A stretch of DNA of 64,000 nt from Asterias amurensis (Eukaryota > Echinodermata > Asteroidea > Forcipulatida > Asteriidae), in NCBI RefSeq assembly GCF_032118995.1, contig NC_092648.1, positions 21,852,450 to 21,916,449 of the forward strand, in the 5' to 3' direction. A program made the translations under genes and the position numbers. Positions within the stretch are counted from its first letter, which is position 1. Each line of letters begins with the position of its first letter. Below the pieces are notes generated by a model. The model worked only from the letters and a program-made list of their open reading frames with translations, did not search any database and had not been told where the DNA came from. Below are positions 34,901 to 45,284 of the stretch, one piece after another.

Positions 34901-37900
34901 TGGGCCAGAACATAAACCTTTGTAGATCACGTTCTGGGCCAGAACATAAACCTTTGTAGATCACGTTCTGGGCCAGAACATAAACCTTTGTAGATCACGT
35001 TCTGGGCCAGAACATAAACCTTTGTAGATCACGTTCTGGGCCAGAACATAAACCTTTGTAGATCACGTTCTGGGCCAGAACATAAACCTTTGTAGATCAC
35101 GTTCTGGGCCAGAACATAAACCTTTGTAGATCACGTTCTGGGCCAGAACATAAACCTTTGTAGATCACGTTCTGGGCCAGAACATAAACCTTTGTAGATC
35201 ACGTTCTGGGCCAGAACATAAACCTTTGTAGATCACGTTCTGGGCCAGAACATAAACCTTTGTAGATCACGTTCTGGGCCAGAACATAAACCTTTGTAGA
35301 TCACGTTCTGGGCCAGAACATAAACCTTTGTAGATCACGTTCTGGGCCAGAACATAAACCTTTGTAGATCACGTTCTGGGCCAGAACATAAACCTTTGTA
35401 GATCACGTTCTGGGCCAGAACATAAACCTTTGTAGATCACGTTCTGGGCCAGAACATAAACCTTTGTAGATCACGTTCTGGGCCAGAACATAAACCTTTG
35501 TAGATCACGTTCTGGGCCAGAACATAAACCTTTGTAGATCACGTTCTGGGCCAGAACATAAACCTTTGTAGATCACGTTCTGGGCCAGAACATAAACCTT
35601 TGTAGATCACGTTCTGGGCCAGAACATAAACCTTTGTAGATCACGTTCTGGGCCAGAACATAAACCTTTGTAGATCACGTTCTGGGCCAGAACATAAACC
35701 TCCGCTCACTGTGAAGAAAGATGTCTCTTTTGTCATTTACCTGTAGAAGTTTAACCTTCATTAGTCGTAAAGCTTTTGAGAACAAATCAGGGAGCAATGT
35801 TTTCAGGAGAGTCAAAATCTGTTGTAAATGCTAAAATAATTATCATGGTTGTTTTACTAATTTCTAAAAAACTAGACCATCTCAGAAAGTAATATTTAAA
35901 GGGAAGCTTTCTACCATCATTATCTTTAAAGGCACTGGACACGTTTGGTCATTGTCAAAGACCAGTCTTCTCGCCTTGTGTATCTCAACATATGCACAAA
36001 ATAACAAACCAGTGAAAACTTTAACTCAATATTGGTTGTCAAAGTTGAAAGACAATAATGGAAGAAAAAACACCCTTGCCACACAAAGCTGTATGTTTTC
36101 AGATGCTTGATTTCGAAACCTTAAAATCTAATGCTGAGGTCTCGAAATCAAATTCAAAAACTTAAGTGGAAAATTACTTCTTGTTTAAAAACTACATTAA
36201 TTCAGAGGAAGCGGTTTCTCACAATGTTTTATACCACCAGCAGCTCTCCTTTGCTCATTACCAAGTTCTTTTATTGCTAACAATTAACTTGAGTATTTAC
36301 CAATAGTGTCCAGTGCCTATCTTTAAACCTTGTTAAGTCTAATGTAAATCCATGGACGTTTGTGTTTTGTGTCGTCCAAAAGGACCCCAACCCTCTAATT
36401 CATGACAACATACCTCTGGATCCATATCACCATTCAACCTCAGTACTTTGATGTTACTCTCCTCAAGAAACCAGGCCAGCCAATTACATGTAGTGATCTC
36501 ATTACAGAAGATCATGACAGGCACTCTCTGCTTGCAATCCCGAGTCACAATTCCTAAAATTGTTGCTGAAAGGAAAAAAAAACCATTCAGTATTTGTATA
36601 CTTCACTTGAATGTCCTTTGGACCATCTCACAGATGTTTGGGATCAGTATGTTTTAACAACAAGGTACTTTTCTTTGTGTATACTTTTACATTAAAGAGT
36701 TTCCCCAAATGTTCTATGTTAACCCAATCAGTTAACCAACCTGCTTTGTCTTGAGAGTGTAACCGAATGAATTTTTGGTTGACATGCGGCATGATGCGAT
36801 GAAGGTGAGGAGTTGCTATGATCTCCAGAGCTGTCTCCTGGAAAAAAAACATGAAATAATATTTTATAGGATTTGAAACTTTACATTGGGGAAGTATAAC
36901 TAAGAAAAGTGATTGGTTCTGAAAAGAACCGGTGGGTTCTGAAAAGAACCAGAGGTTAATGACTCTGCATTCAGCATTTAAGAGAAACCTCTCGTTCTTT
37001 TCAGAAACAATCACCACTCAAAAGAGACATTCACATGGTGTCACCGCAAACCTCTTTATAGTTAAAGGCACGGGACACTATAGGTAATCTTTGAAACTAA
37101 TGTTGCACAAAATTAAAAATTTAAGTGGTATGATATAAAATAGTGTTGTAATATCAGCCTTACCGGCAGAATCTCTTTCAGTGTGTTGGCAGCTTGTTTC
37201 GGCATTGTAGCACCAGTCAGGATCATTTGAGTCTCACGCAGTGGTTTCTGTTTAGAATGAGGCAAGGTGCTCACCTACCACATGAAACAAAGAATGAACA
37301 AATATTATAGTCATTGAAATCTTCAAAACCATCTCTGACCAATATGGGTAGTCACAGAGAGTTAAACTCTTTCAAGCTATGCCACTTGAAGGCACTGGAC
37401 GCTTTTGGTAATTACTCAAAAAAATTGTTAGCATGAAAACTTACTTGGTAATGAGCAATGGAGAGCTGTTGAAAACATTGTGAGAAATAGCTCTCCCTAA
37501 AGTGTCGTAGTTTTTGAGATTACTTCTTTCTCAAATATTAAAGGACTTCAGGCCTGAAGCCTTTTATGACTTCAGGCCGAAAACCTGTTTTTATTTGAAT
37601 AATGGTTGAAACATGCCAGGGGCAGTACTTTAATTGGGTTTTCGGTCCCTACCTGACTGTGTGAGTTTTCCATGGAATATTTCTCTAGGGTTTTCCTCCC
37701 ACATCTAAAACTGAAACTTTCTTCCCTGTACTTGGCTTCACACCAGAGTTAATGAAATGAACGGAAACTGGGCGATCTTACTCACATGCATCCTCCCAAG
37801 GATATTGAGAGTACTCCTTGAGAAACTATCGTCCAACATCGTATCAGCTTCATCGATGACGATGTGAGTCACACCCTCAAGAGATACAAACTCTGCAGAT

Positions 37901-40900
37901 ATAAGAAAAAGATACATCAGGCATTGCTTGAAGGCACTGGACACTATTGGTAATTACTAATAATCGTTAGCATAAAAACTTACTTGGTAATGAGCAAAGG
38001 AGAGCTGCTGATAGTATAAAACCTTGTGAGAAACGACTCCCTCTGAAGTAATATAGTTTTTGAGAAAAAGGTAATTTCTTATTCGAGCCCTTTTTTAGGC
38101 ATTTGAGAGCACACGAATTAGTTGAGCAACAAGACTGCTTTTTCTTTGAATATTTTTTTGCAACTTCAATGACCAATTGAGTCCCAACTTTCACAGATTT
38201 ATTATCCGATGCATATGTTTGGATACACCGAGTGAGAATACTGGTCCTTGACAATTATCCAAGTTGTCCAGTGTTGCCACATACTTTCAAGAACTCGAGT
38301 TGGTACAGCATGCGCTTTACATTAGTGCCCTGGTCATTGGGCCAATAACATTTAAATTTTCTCAGCTCCCTGGAGAGTATGCAGCCATGAGCTCCCTAAT
38401 GGCACTAGTGGCTTTTTCATACACAAAACCAACCCCTTCCCGTGCAGGTACCCACCCCTGGGTAAAGAGAAGCAATTATAGTAAAGCATCTTGCTTAAGG
38501 ACACAAGTGTCATGACCGGGATTCGAACCCACACTTTGGTGACTTTGCACCAGAACTTGAATTTGATGCTCTTAACCACTCGGCCATGACATCCTACAAG
38601 AAGATGAACGGAGCCATAATGCCTCTTGCGAGGCAGGTTAGACCTACCCCGTCTGAGACAATTCAAGATGGGTCCAGGTGTACTGATGAGAATATCCACC
38701 GGTGAAAGGAAGGTATTCTTGAGTGTCTTGGTTACCTTCTGGCCATCTAGATGTCTTACATTTAGACTTGTATTTGCCAACAACGTCTTGGCAACAACCT
38801 GTGATGGATAACAAGAAGGACTGCGTTGTTAGTTTTTTTTCCATATACATATCTTAACTTTTGCCAACAACATCTTGGCAAAAACCTGTGATGGATGACA
38901 AGATGAACTTTGTTTTTTTTCTTTCTTTTCTTTCATGCACATACCTTAACTTTTTTTGTCGCTGCTCCCTTAAAGGATTTGGGTACTTTTTCAAAATGTC
39001 CACAGATTTACATTAAACTTACAGGGGTTGAAGATAATGATAGTGGAAAGCTTCCCTTCCAATATTACGATCTGAGGTTGTGTAGTTTTTGAGAAATGAG
39101 TAAAACAAGTAACAAATAATTTTTATCTCAGGAAGACGAAAATTATTTTAGCATGTAAAATCCCATTAACCAGTTATGATACTATACCAAAACCATAGCA
39201 TAACTGGTTAATACATTTTTACATGCTAAAACTGAGATGAAAGTTATTTGTTTTACTCAATTCTCAAAAACTACAGCACCTCAGTAGGTAAAATTTCAAG
39301 GGAAGTTTTCTACTATCATAATCTTCAAACTGTGTAAGTTTAATGTAAATCTGTGGACATTGTGTTTTGTGTGAAGAAAAAGTACATAGACCCTTTGATG
39401 AAATCTCAAACAACCTCCCGTTTCAACCACTGTTCATGTCTTTTGAATTCATTGTAAAAAGAATACAGATATCAAATATTATAAACCACAAGGGAAACTG
39501 ACTGGGTTAATTTCAAATGATTTGAGGTTGAACAAAGAAAAATCTACTAGAGTTGGACTCGAACCAAAGACCTCTGGATTAACATGCTGGCACTCTACCA
39601 ACTGAGCTTTCTTTAGGGAGACCGCCAACATACGGCTAGAAAGCTGTTGAAAGAGTGCAGGCACATTCATCCAGAGGTCATTGGTTCGAGTCCCACTCTA
39701 GTCAAATTTTCTTTTATCAACCCTAAGTCAAGAAGAAAACAGAAAGTCAATAAATTTTTCAAATGGTTTAAAGTTATTCTCAGCTGGTTCACAGAATCAT
39801 ATACATGTACGAACCTTGGTTTGTTCGGCAAGTTCCCACGCTGGCACTAATACCAAACATCTCGGTCGCCCGGCTTTTGCAACTGTACCATTTTTTGTTG
39901 TGTCCAACAGCAACAGATGTATGATGGGTAATAAGTATGTCATGGTTTTGCCGCTACCTGTTTCAGCCGCACATAAAACATTTCTCCCTTGTAGAATGGA
40001 CGGAATGGCAGCAGCCTGTAAAGTCAAGGGAATGGAACATTGCATCACAGAAAAAAAACACCGCATTTTAATATGAGCAAATAGCATTAGCTGTTGCAAA
40101 CTGGTTACCGGTATCTACCAAAAGGACCCATGGTATTACCATTTCCAAAAAGCATTAAAATGGCCTGACGTTTTGACCCTAACAGAGTCTACCTCAAAGG
40201 CTAAAATATGATGAAAGCTGAGTGTACATGTAACTTTGTGTTTGATCTCTGGTCATTTGCAGTACTATTTTTTCCCAGAAGCACAGAATCACACAAAACC
40301 AAGGATTGCTGAGGAGAAATAGACAAAGGGAAACAGCTTCTTACTTGAATTCTTGTCGGTGATGAAACCTCCATCGACTGAAGCGTTTCTAATAGGGTCT
40401 TATTCAGCGTCAGACTCTCAAAATCAACTGGTTTACTGGAGCCATCCTCACTGTCCTGCACTGATGGATTCTGTATCAACAATCAAGATGTTAACAATTT
40501 TACCAGCCATTTAAATGGACGAAAAAGGGAAAAAGTTACGCTTACACCTTTGGTAATTGTCAAAGACCAGTATTTGTTTCTTAGCGTATCCCAACATTAT
40601 ATGCATAAAATAACAATTCTGTAAAAATGTTTGACTCAATTGGTCATCAAATTTGTAAGAGAATAATAACACACACGCTTGTTGGTATTAAAGTCACCTG
40701 GAAGTGGTATTTTTTCAAAATAAAGCTTTTGTCACTAATATATGTGTTTTGATGAGTTGAATGTGAATAAACAGTTAACTAAGGTTTTAAAAAATCAGTT
40801 CTTATGTTATTTACAAATTTAAGAGTAAACCCCGACCCGAGAGGGCGCTGTTCGAGGCAGACTTTGCCTGTAATGCGTAGAGTAAACACAATTGCAAAGT

Positions 40901-41672
40901 ACATTCGGACCAAGTCGTGAGTTTGTACGTTAAAAAAAAAAAAAAAAATGTTTTTTTTCCGACAATGCCGACCAGGTGTATTGCTGCTGAATGCAGAAAA
41001 ACACTTTTTGAAATGTACCAACTCACGACTTGGACGTACATGTACTTTGCACGTGTGTTTACTATACGCATTGCAGGCATAGTCTGCCTTGAATGACGTC
41101 ACAAAAGGGGTAGGCGGAGTCAGCCCCCAAACAACTTTATATAGTTTTTAAACATATAAATCGTGACAAACAATTACTAAAAAAAATGTTTTATTGTTCG
41201 TAAGCAAATCTGTGTTCTTGAATAAAAATAAATAAAATAAAGAGCAGTTCATGTACTTAGATATACAGCGTCCCACCAAAAGTTAACTTACCCCTCTGTA
41301 GGCAAGGATAGTAAAATGATCCCCACACGACCCTTTGTGTTTCCAACCATCGCTAGCGAGCTTTGGAGGTTTAAATTTATCATAAGTCTGATTCTGATAG
41401 TAGTTAAACTCCTTCCTCTTGGCGGAGATTAATTCTTTCCCTGGACGAGCATTGAAGACTCGTCCTCGCCACTTGATGGCACCCCTGGATTTCTTGATGG
41501 TCTCTAGTTTGGTGATGATTCCCTTGGGGACCTGGATTATGTTTGGTCTTTGAGTTACGGAACTCTGGATGTCAACAAAGGAAGACAACAGTTGTTTTAC
41601 TTGTTTGTTACACAGGTACTTCAAGTTATTTCTTTTCAATAGGGATTGGGGAGAACCTGACAATGTCAGCAT
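31986..41672 (-). CDS. DDX28: DDX28, mitochondrial DEAD-box RNA helicase
   Basis: Eleven exons join in frame to 559 residues (human: 540): 41292-41672, 40345-40470, 39815-40015, 38648-38798, 37786-37892, 37164-37274, 36741-36837, 36414-36565, 33556-33648, 32907-33059 and 31986-32093. All borders are GT/AG. Motifs in order: Q motif ending at Gln169, Walker A AETGSGKT (186-193), Ia PAWELAEQ (227-234), STPG (275-278), DEAD as DEAD at 300-303, III as TGAT (342-345), IV VMIFCNE, V CTDIGSRGMD (461-470), VI HRVGRVGR (491-498). Segments LASDGWKHKG, HRIMPHVNQKFIRL and FVVQKWDVDLVKAIE match human DDX28 blocks. DDX28 works in assembly of the mitochondrial large ribosomal subunit in RNA granules. The N terminus is basic and lacks early acids, as for mitochondrial import. 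Human DDX28 has no introns in its coding region. The Arg of motif Ia is Trp here. Confidence 0.95.
32205..32350. mobile_element. GGGCCCAATTTCA-type repeat fragment in the last DDX28 intron
   Basis: GCACCAATCAC, TGCTTAGCAAGTG and the end CTTTATAAAACTGGGCCC match half of the repeat described at 26970. Confidence 0.5.
32365..32525 (+). repeat. tRNA-derived SINE
   Basis: Box A-like GATGGTCTAGTGGTAAGAC and box B-like GGTTCAAATCCCACC are followed by a tail with ACTCGGGAAAGCACTGGGTA. Sits in the last DDX28 intron. Confidence 0.7.
33133..33505 (-). repeat. Two partial tRNA-derived SINEs
   Basis: On the minus strand, GATAGCTCAGTTGATAGGGCG near 33205 and TGGTTCAAATCTTGC near 33470 are box A and box B of the same SINE type as at 39480 and 50180, which carries an Asn-like anticodon region. 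Both lie in the DDX28 intron after exon 9. Confidence 0.65.
34336..35700. repeat. 34-bp minisatellite, about 40 copies
   Basis: The unit is ACCTTTGTAGATCACG plus TTCTGGGCCAGAACATAA, 34 bases. Copies are almost identical; I see one extra T near 34816, a CAGGTTC variant near 34489 and a GGTCC variant near 34529. Each unit contains GTTCTGGGCCAGAAC, a 15-base inverted repeat with 7-base arms. The array is entirely within the large DDX28 intron between exons 8 and 9. Confidence 0.97.
35780..36405. mobile_element. Foldback family D copy split by a family A copy
   Basis: Family D sequence runs to about 35929 (GAAGCTTTCTACCATCATTATC) and resumes at 36327 (ACCTTGTTAAGTCTAATG). The inserted family A element lies between. 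Located in the DDX28 intron after exon 8. Confidence 0.75.
35930..36318 (+). mobile_element. Foldback family A copy with 8-bp target duplication
   Basis: Ends AGGCACTGGACACG and GTGTCCAGTGCCT. ATCTTTAA is found directly on both sides (35922-35929 and 36319-36326). Other family D copies show the uninterrupted site, so the duplication is credible. Confidence 0.85.
37389..37590 (-). mobile_element. Foldback family A, half copy in a DDX28 intron
   Basis: AAGGCACTGGACGCTTTTGG to the hairpin GACTTCAGGCCTGAAGCC. A 35-base fragment of the same end stands at about 37065. Confidence 0.7.
37930..38277 (-). mobile_element. Foldback family A, full diverged copy in a DDX28 intron
   Basis: GAAGGCACTGGACACTATTGG to TTGTCCAGTGTTGCC, with AGCTCTCC-type and GGTCCTTGACAATTA blocks. 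Confidence 0.78.
38290..38600 (-). repeat. SINE derived from a class II tRNA
   Basis: On the minus strand GGCCGAGTGGTTAAGAGC is a Ser/Leu-type A box and GGGTTCGAATCCCGGTCATG a strong B box, followed by CACTTGTGTCCTTAAGCAAG, the same block as in the SINE at 31405. It abuts exon 4 of DDX28 on its 3' side. Confidence 0.75.
38970..39396 (+). mobile_element. Foldback family D, full copy in a DDX28 intron
   Basis: TTAAAGGATTTGGGTACTTT at the left, GTACATAGACCCTTTGA at the right, and the inner inverted pair around ATACCAAAACCATAG. Confidence 0.83.
39480..39735. repeat. Head-to-head pair of tRNA-derived SINEs in a DDX28 intron
   Basis: A reversed copy (CGAACCAAAGACCTCTGG) and a forward copy (CCAGAGGTCATTGGTTCGAG) face each other around 39640. 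A second occurrence of this SINE is at 50180. Confidence 0.7.
40541..40690 (+). mobile_element. Foldback family A fragment cut by a family E element
   Basis: CACCTTTGGTAATTGTCAAAG to CACACGCTTGTTGG, then the sequence changes abruptly to the family E end TTAAAGTCACC. Confidence 0.7.
40692..41215. mobile_element. Foldback family E, copy 3, with THAP start fragment
   Basis: It begins TTAAAGTCACCTGGAAGTGG. On the plus strand near 40967 it reads ATGCCGACCAGGTGTATTGC, the MPTRCIAA start of a THAP finger. Located in the first DDX28 intron. Confidence 0.78.
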
Positions 41673-43543
41673 AACCTCATTTTATAGTTTTGAATTTGAT
41701 GATCAACCATTAGTCTCAACTGTCCAGGGTGCTTTAATATAAGACAGGGTGCTTTATGAGTTAGTTGCGGTAACGTAATCCTCCTGCCGACGGCGAAGCA
41801 GGAGGGTTACATTATCGCAACTATTTAGGAATATGATTTATGAGACCTATAAATCGGATCCTTTTATATTAGCACCATGTGTTACAGGGCAGGTAGCCCT
41901 GGTAGGACGTCAGTCAGTGCACAGGGCAGGGTGCTGTACTTACTTCTCTAAACATCAGTGCGACTTGCACATCACATTTGTATTTCTTTTTGTATGCAAT
42001 TTACCGGGGGAGGGGGAGGAGTCCAACCTGGCTGGGTAAGAGGAGGTTTATAAACTTTATATTAGTTACTTTTTTAGTGTTATTAATTATGAATTTATAA
42101 ATAAAATTATAAAATATGAACATTTCACTTCTTGTTTCAGTCTTTTAACCCTAGTTTCACAATCAACACCATTCGCACACTTTATTAAGGATGCGAAGTA
42201 AAACACACAAACATCACTGTCACAGTTGAGTGATACTGATATATATAAGAACATCATAACAAAGACAAAAGGATAAGAAGGACAAGTTCGTTGTTGTTGC
42301 CAATGTATGTTGAAGCACAGAACCCACACTTTGTGATAAATTGTGATTACACCCAATCTGTTAAAAAAAATATGATTTGGAAAATGTCATTCACACACCT
42401 TACCCAATTGCCTTATTAATTTTTACTTGTATGAAGTCCGCGGCCGTCGGGAGGAGGGTTACGTTATCGCAACTAAATGTATCGTATGAGGTCCTGTTTT
42501 CGAGGTGTCCCTAATATCGTGGCAAATCTTTTACCTCTCTGTCATGTCTGTGCGTGATGTAAACAGTCCCAAGATAAAAATTGTGTGGTTTTATTCACCA
42601 AGTAAAGAGTCTCCTCTTCTTTGACCAAAGAAACTTAGAAACACGTAAGGCTCCACTGGTCATTTGCACTTGTAAATGCAAAAAGTTTGGTATTTTAGGC
42701 ATTTCTACAAGGTACACAAATATGTCATAATGTTGAGGCCATATAAAAATATTTGCCCACCGAAAAAGTTTCATCAAACGCTATTTCAATTCACAATTCA
42801 TGATGATCAAAATCATGTGACTGAATGTTTTGCTGAGCATTATCGAAAAAAAAATACCGAGGCTTAAAGAAGCCTGTGCCTTATATCATTTTCTAATATT
42901 TTTGGAGATTTTTATTTTGTAACCCTCGTATCAATACTATTATTTATATTAAAATTTAAACATCAGCTTGTTGATTCAATTATCACTGTTTATTTATACG
43001 CTTTATTATAAATATTAAGAAAAAAAATAGAAAAAAAATAAATAGAAATCAGATTTTGAAGCCAGTAATTATTCACACTTTTTATATTTTTTTTATTTTT
43101 TAAAATTTTTTGCAAGTTACCATGGTAATTTTAAAAATTTAATAAAAAAATATTTTGAATAAAATGAAGGCAACTGCTGGCTATACAGTCATACACAGAG
43201 TCTCAAAGAACACTTGTAGTCACTGCAGATGGTTCTTCCATGTATGGCTTCACCGGGAAACCATACTTTCTCGTTTGCCGTGAAAACAGGAAAAACTCAA
43301 AACAGATGGGGCCAGTTGAAGTCATCCAAGATCGGTGTGTGGTGTGAACATTTCAATGTCCATCAAGTTTTAATACATGTTTGCACACTTCGTATTAACA
43401 AATGAAGACAATTAGGGCATCGGTTGATATGGCATCATTATTTTTTTCCAATTCAAAGAAAAAGGCATAATAGCGTGATAACTGGTTAGTAGAGGATATG
43501 TTGGAAATAGATTTTTGAATGGTTTCAATCAAAGTGTACTCAC
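41673..43543. other. Upstream region of DDX28
   Basis: No further gene is supported. Contains a 63-base hairpin at 41761-41823 (TAGTTGCGGTAACGTAAT and its complement), half of the same hairpin at about 42441-42475, and a very AT-rich tract at 42880-43150. A 130-base block at 42309-42437 is repeated at 44149-44276. Confidence 0.55.
41761..41823. mobile_element. Short foldback with TAGTTGCG ends
   Basis: TAGTTGCGGTAACGTAATCC and GGGTTACATTATCGCAACTA are near-perfect inverted arms with a small CCGACGGCG loop region. Confidence 0.7.
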
Positions 43544-43700
43544 CAAGTGCACCTGAGCTGAAAAAACTCTTATCGCATCCCGGATAAGGAGTATGTTGGA
43601 TTTTTGCAGCATTTTTACGAGTCAATCACCGATATTCCAATAACGTGTTCTGATTGTTACAACATGTTTCTGTTCATGGAGGCCGCCATGTTTAAAGGAG
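43544..43700 (-). other. Possible first exon and promoter on the minus strand
   Basis: Minus-strand sequence AAACATGGCGGCCTCC near 43690 fits a YY1 element of the kind placed just after many start sites. It is followed by an ATG at 43612 opening 23 codons (MLQKSNILLIRDAIRVFSAQ, then VHL) that end at a good donor, CTTG|GTGAGT. No clear partner exon is found. It could be a small separate gene or an upstream exon of DDX28, whose own start is 1.9 kb away. Confidence 0.3.
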
Positions 43701-43739
43701 ATTTTGCCTAACCGACCATTACATATAGAGGGCGCCGTC

Positions 43740-44431
43740 TCGCCCAAGCATTAATGATTTTTACACAGTGGCTAGGCTTGCGATTATTATTCCCTGAGGT
43801 TAAACAAAACTTAAGTTTGCAGGAGTCGATCTGTTTTGTAACAATGACGAGCCAAGAATTGTAGTTAATTTTGTCAAATTCTGTTCAAAATTTGGTAGAT
43901 TAGCCGTATAGAAAAATTGTTGCTATTCAGTTGGCTAATTATATAATCACCCCCAAGAAACTTGGTGGCACGCCAAAATAATTGCTATTATGTTAAATTT
44001 GCATTGGGGATAAAGAATATCAAATAATTGCTCTTTCCAAATCGACTTGCTACCAGTTTTATTTTAAAGTATCTGTTTAATCCCGAAGCCAATACCGACA
44101 GGACAAAGCCTTAAGCCAAATTATATCATGTCTCCTCAAAAGTTGAAGCACAGAACCCACACTTTGTGATAAATTGTGATTACACCCAATCTGTTAAAAA
44201 AATATGATTTGGAAAATGTCATTCACACACCTTACCCAATTGCCTTATTAATTGTTACTTGTATGAAGTCCAGTGTTTATTTTGTGACATAAATTGAGAA
44301 ACGTGGCCATAATTGAGGAATTCGATTCAATGCATTAGGTTAAATCAGATGGGAAAACATTGCACACCATGAAATACAAATAATGCCAACTATTAACTAT
44401 AAAACAATTACTGAGTAAATCGTGACGTATT
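43740..44431. other. Intergenic DNA with a duplicated block
   Basis: Bases 44149-44276 repeat 42309-42437 with few differences. Otherwise nothing recognisable. Confidence 0.5.
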
Positions 44432-44785
44432 AAAGGCACTCGACACTATAGGGCAATTTTGTTAACTACTCAAAATAATTGTTATCATAACCGTACTTGG
44501 TAACGAGCAACGGCGCAATGGCGAGCTGTAATTGATAGCATTAACGGCCCCTTCTGATGTAACGTAGTTTTTGAGAAAGCGGTAATCTCTTAATTAATAT
44601 AAGTGTTTGAATTAAAACAAAAGACTTCAAGCCTGAAGCCTTTTTAGGCATCTGAAAGCACATGTTTTTTCTTTCAATATAATTCTCTTGCAACTTCGAT
44701 GACCAGTTGAGTCAAAATTTTGTTAGGTTATGCATAATTATGTTTCGATACAGCAAGTGAGAATAGTTAACTGTTTCTTGTAAGT
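44432..44785 (-). mobile_element. Foldback family A copy, right end eroded
   Basis: AAAGGCACTCGACACTATAGG, the hairpin GACTTCAAGCCTGAAGCC and GATGACCAGTTGAGTC. The terminal block is lost after 44770. Confidence 0.72.
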
Positions 44786-45284
44786 CACAGAACCTCCGAG
44801 GTGCATCCTCATTCGTTAGGACTCCTTCCCATTCTCTTTGCTTAACGGTAATATAGGTTTTTCCTGATTGAATACTGGTATATTGCCCAAGTGTCCAAGT
44901 AACCAGGACAACATCTGGTAATTATTACTTTTTTGAAATTGTATAGTCATCGGTTTGACATTATCAATCGAGTCTTTTATACCTGGCCACTCGACACTAT
45001 CACTGACAAAACACTCTTTGACTAAAATGCCATACAACTGATTATTTACCTACCCTCCAAACAACAAAGATCAACCATGTCGTGACCAATCAAAGGAATG
45101 AGATAAAAATCTGACTACAATCACTTTAATAAGTTATGTATTTCAAAGCTCTTATCTTGTCCGGTTGATATCATTTTAAAGTCGCATGATATTACGGTAC
45201 ACTTCATTGATAGCTTTGGTTAAAGGACGAACAGTGGTCGAAATAACTATTTACACCCCTTTTGCTACTAGCCGCATCTACACA

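Noticed and set aside
34336-35700. Regular repeats resembling a CRISPR array
   Set aside because: Units are directly joined with no spacers, and the array lies in an animal intron.
38352-38783. A 143-codon open frame on the minus strand
   Set aside because: Only its first third is a DDX28 exon (38648-38798); the remainder reads through the donor into a tRNA-derived SINE.
45186-45284. Upstream in-frame start for the sphingomyelinase
   Set aside because: It would bury the clear signal peptide that begins at 45285.
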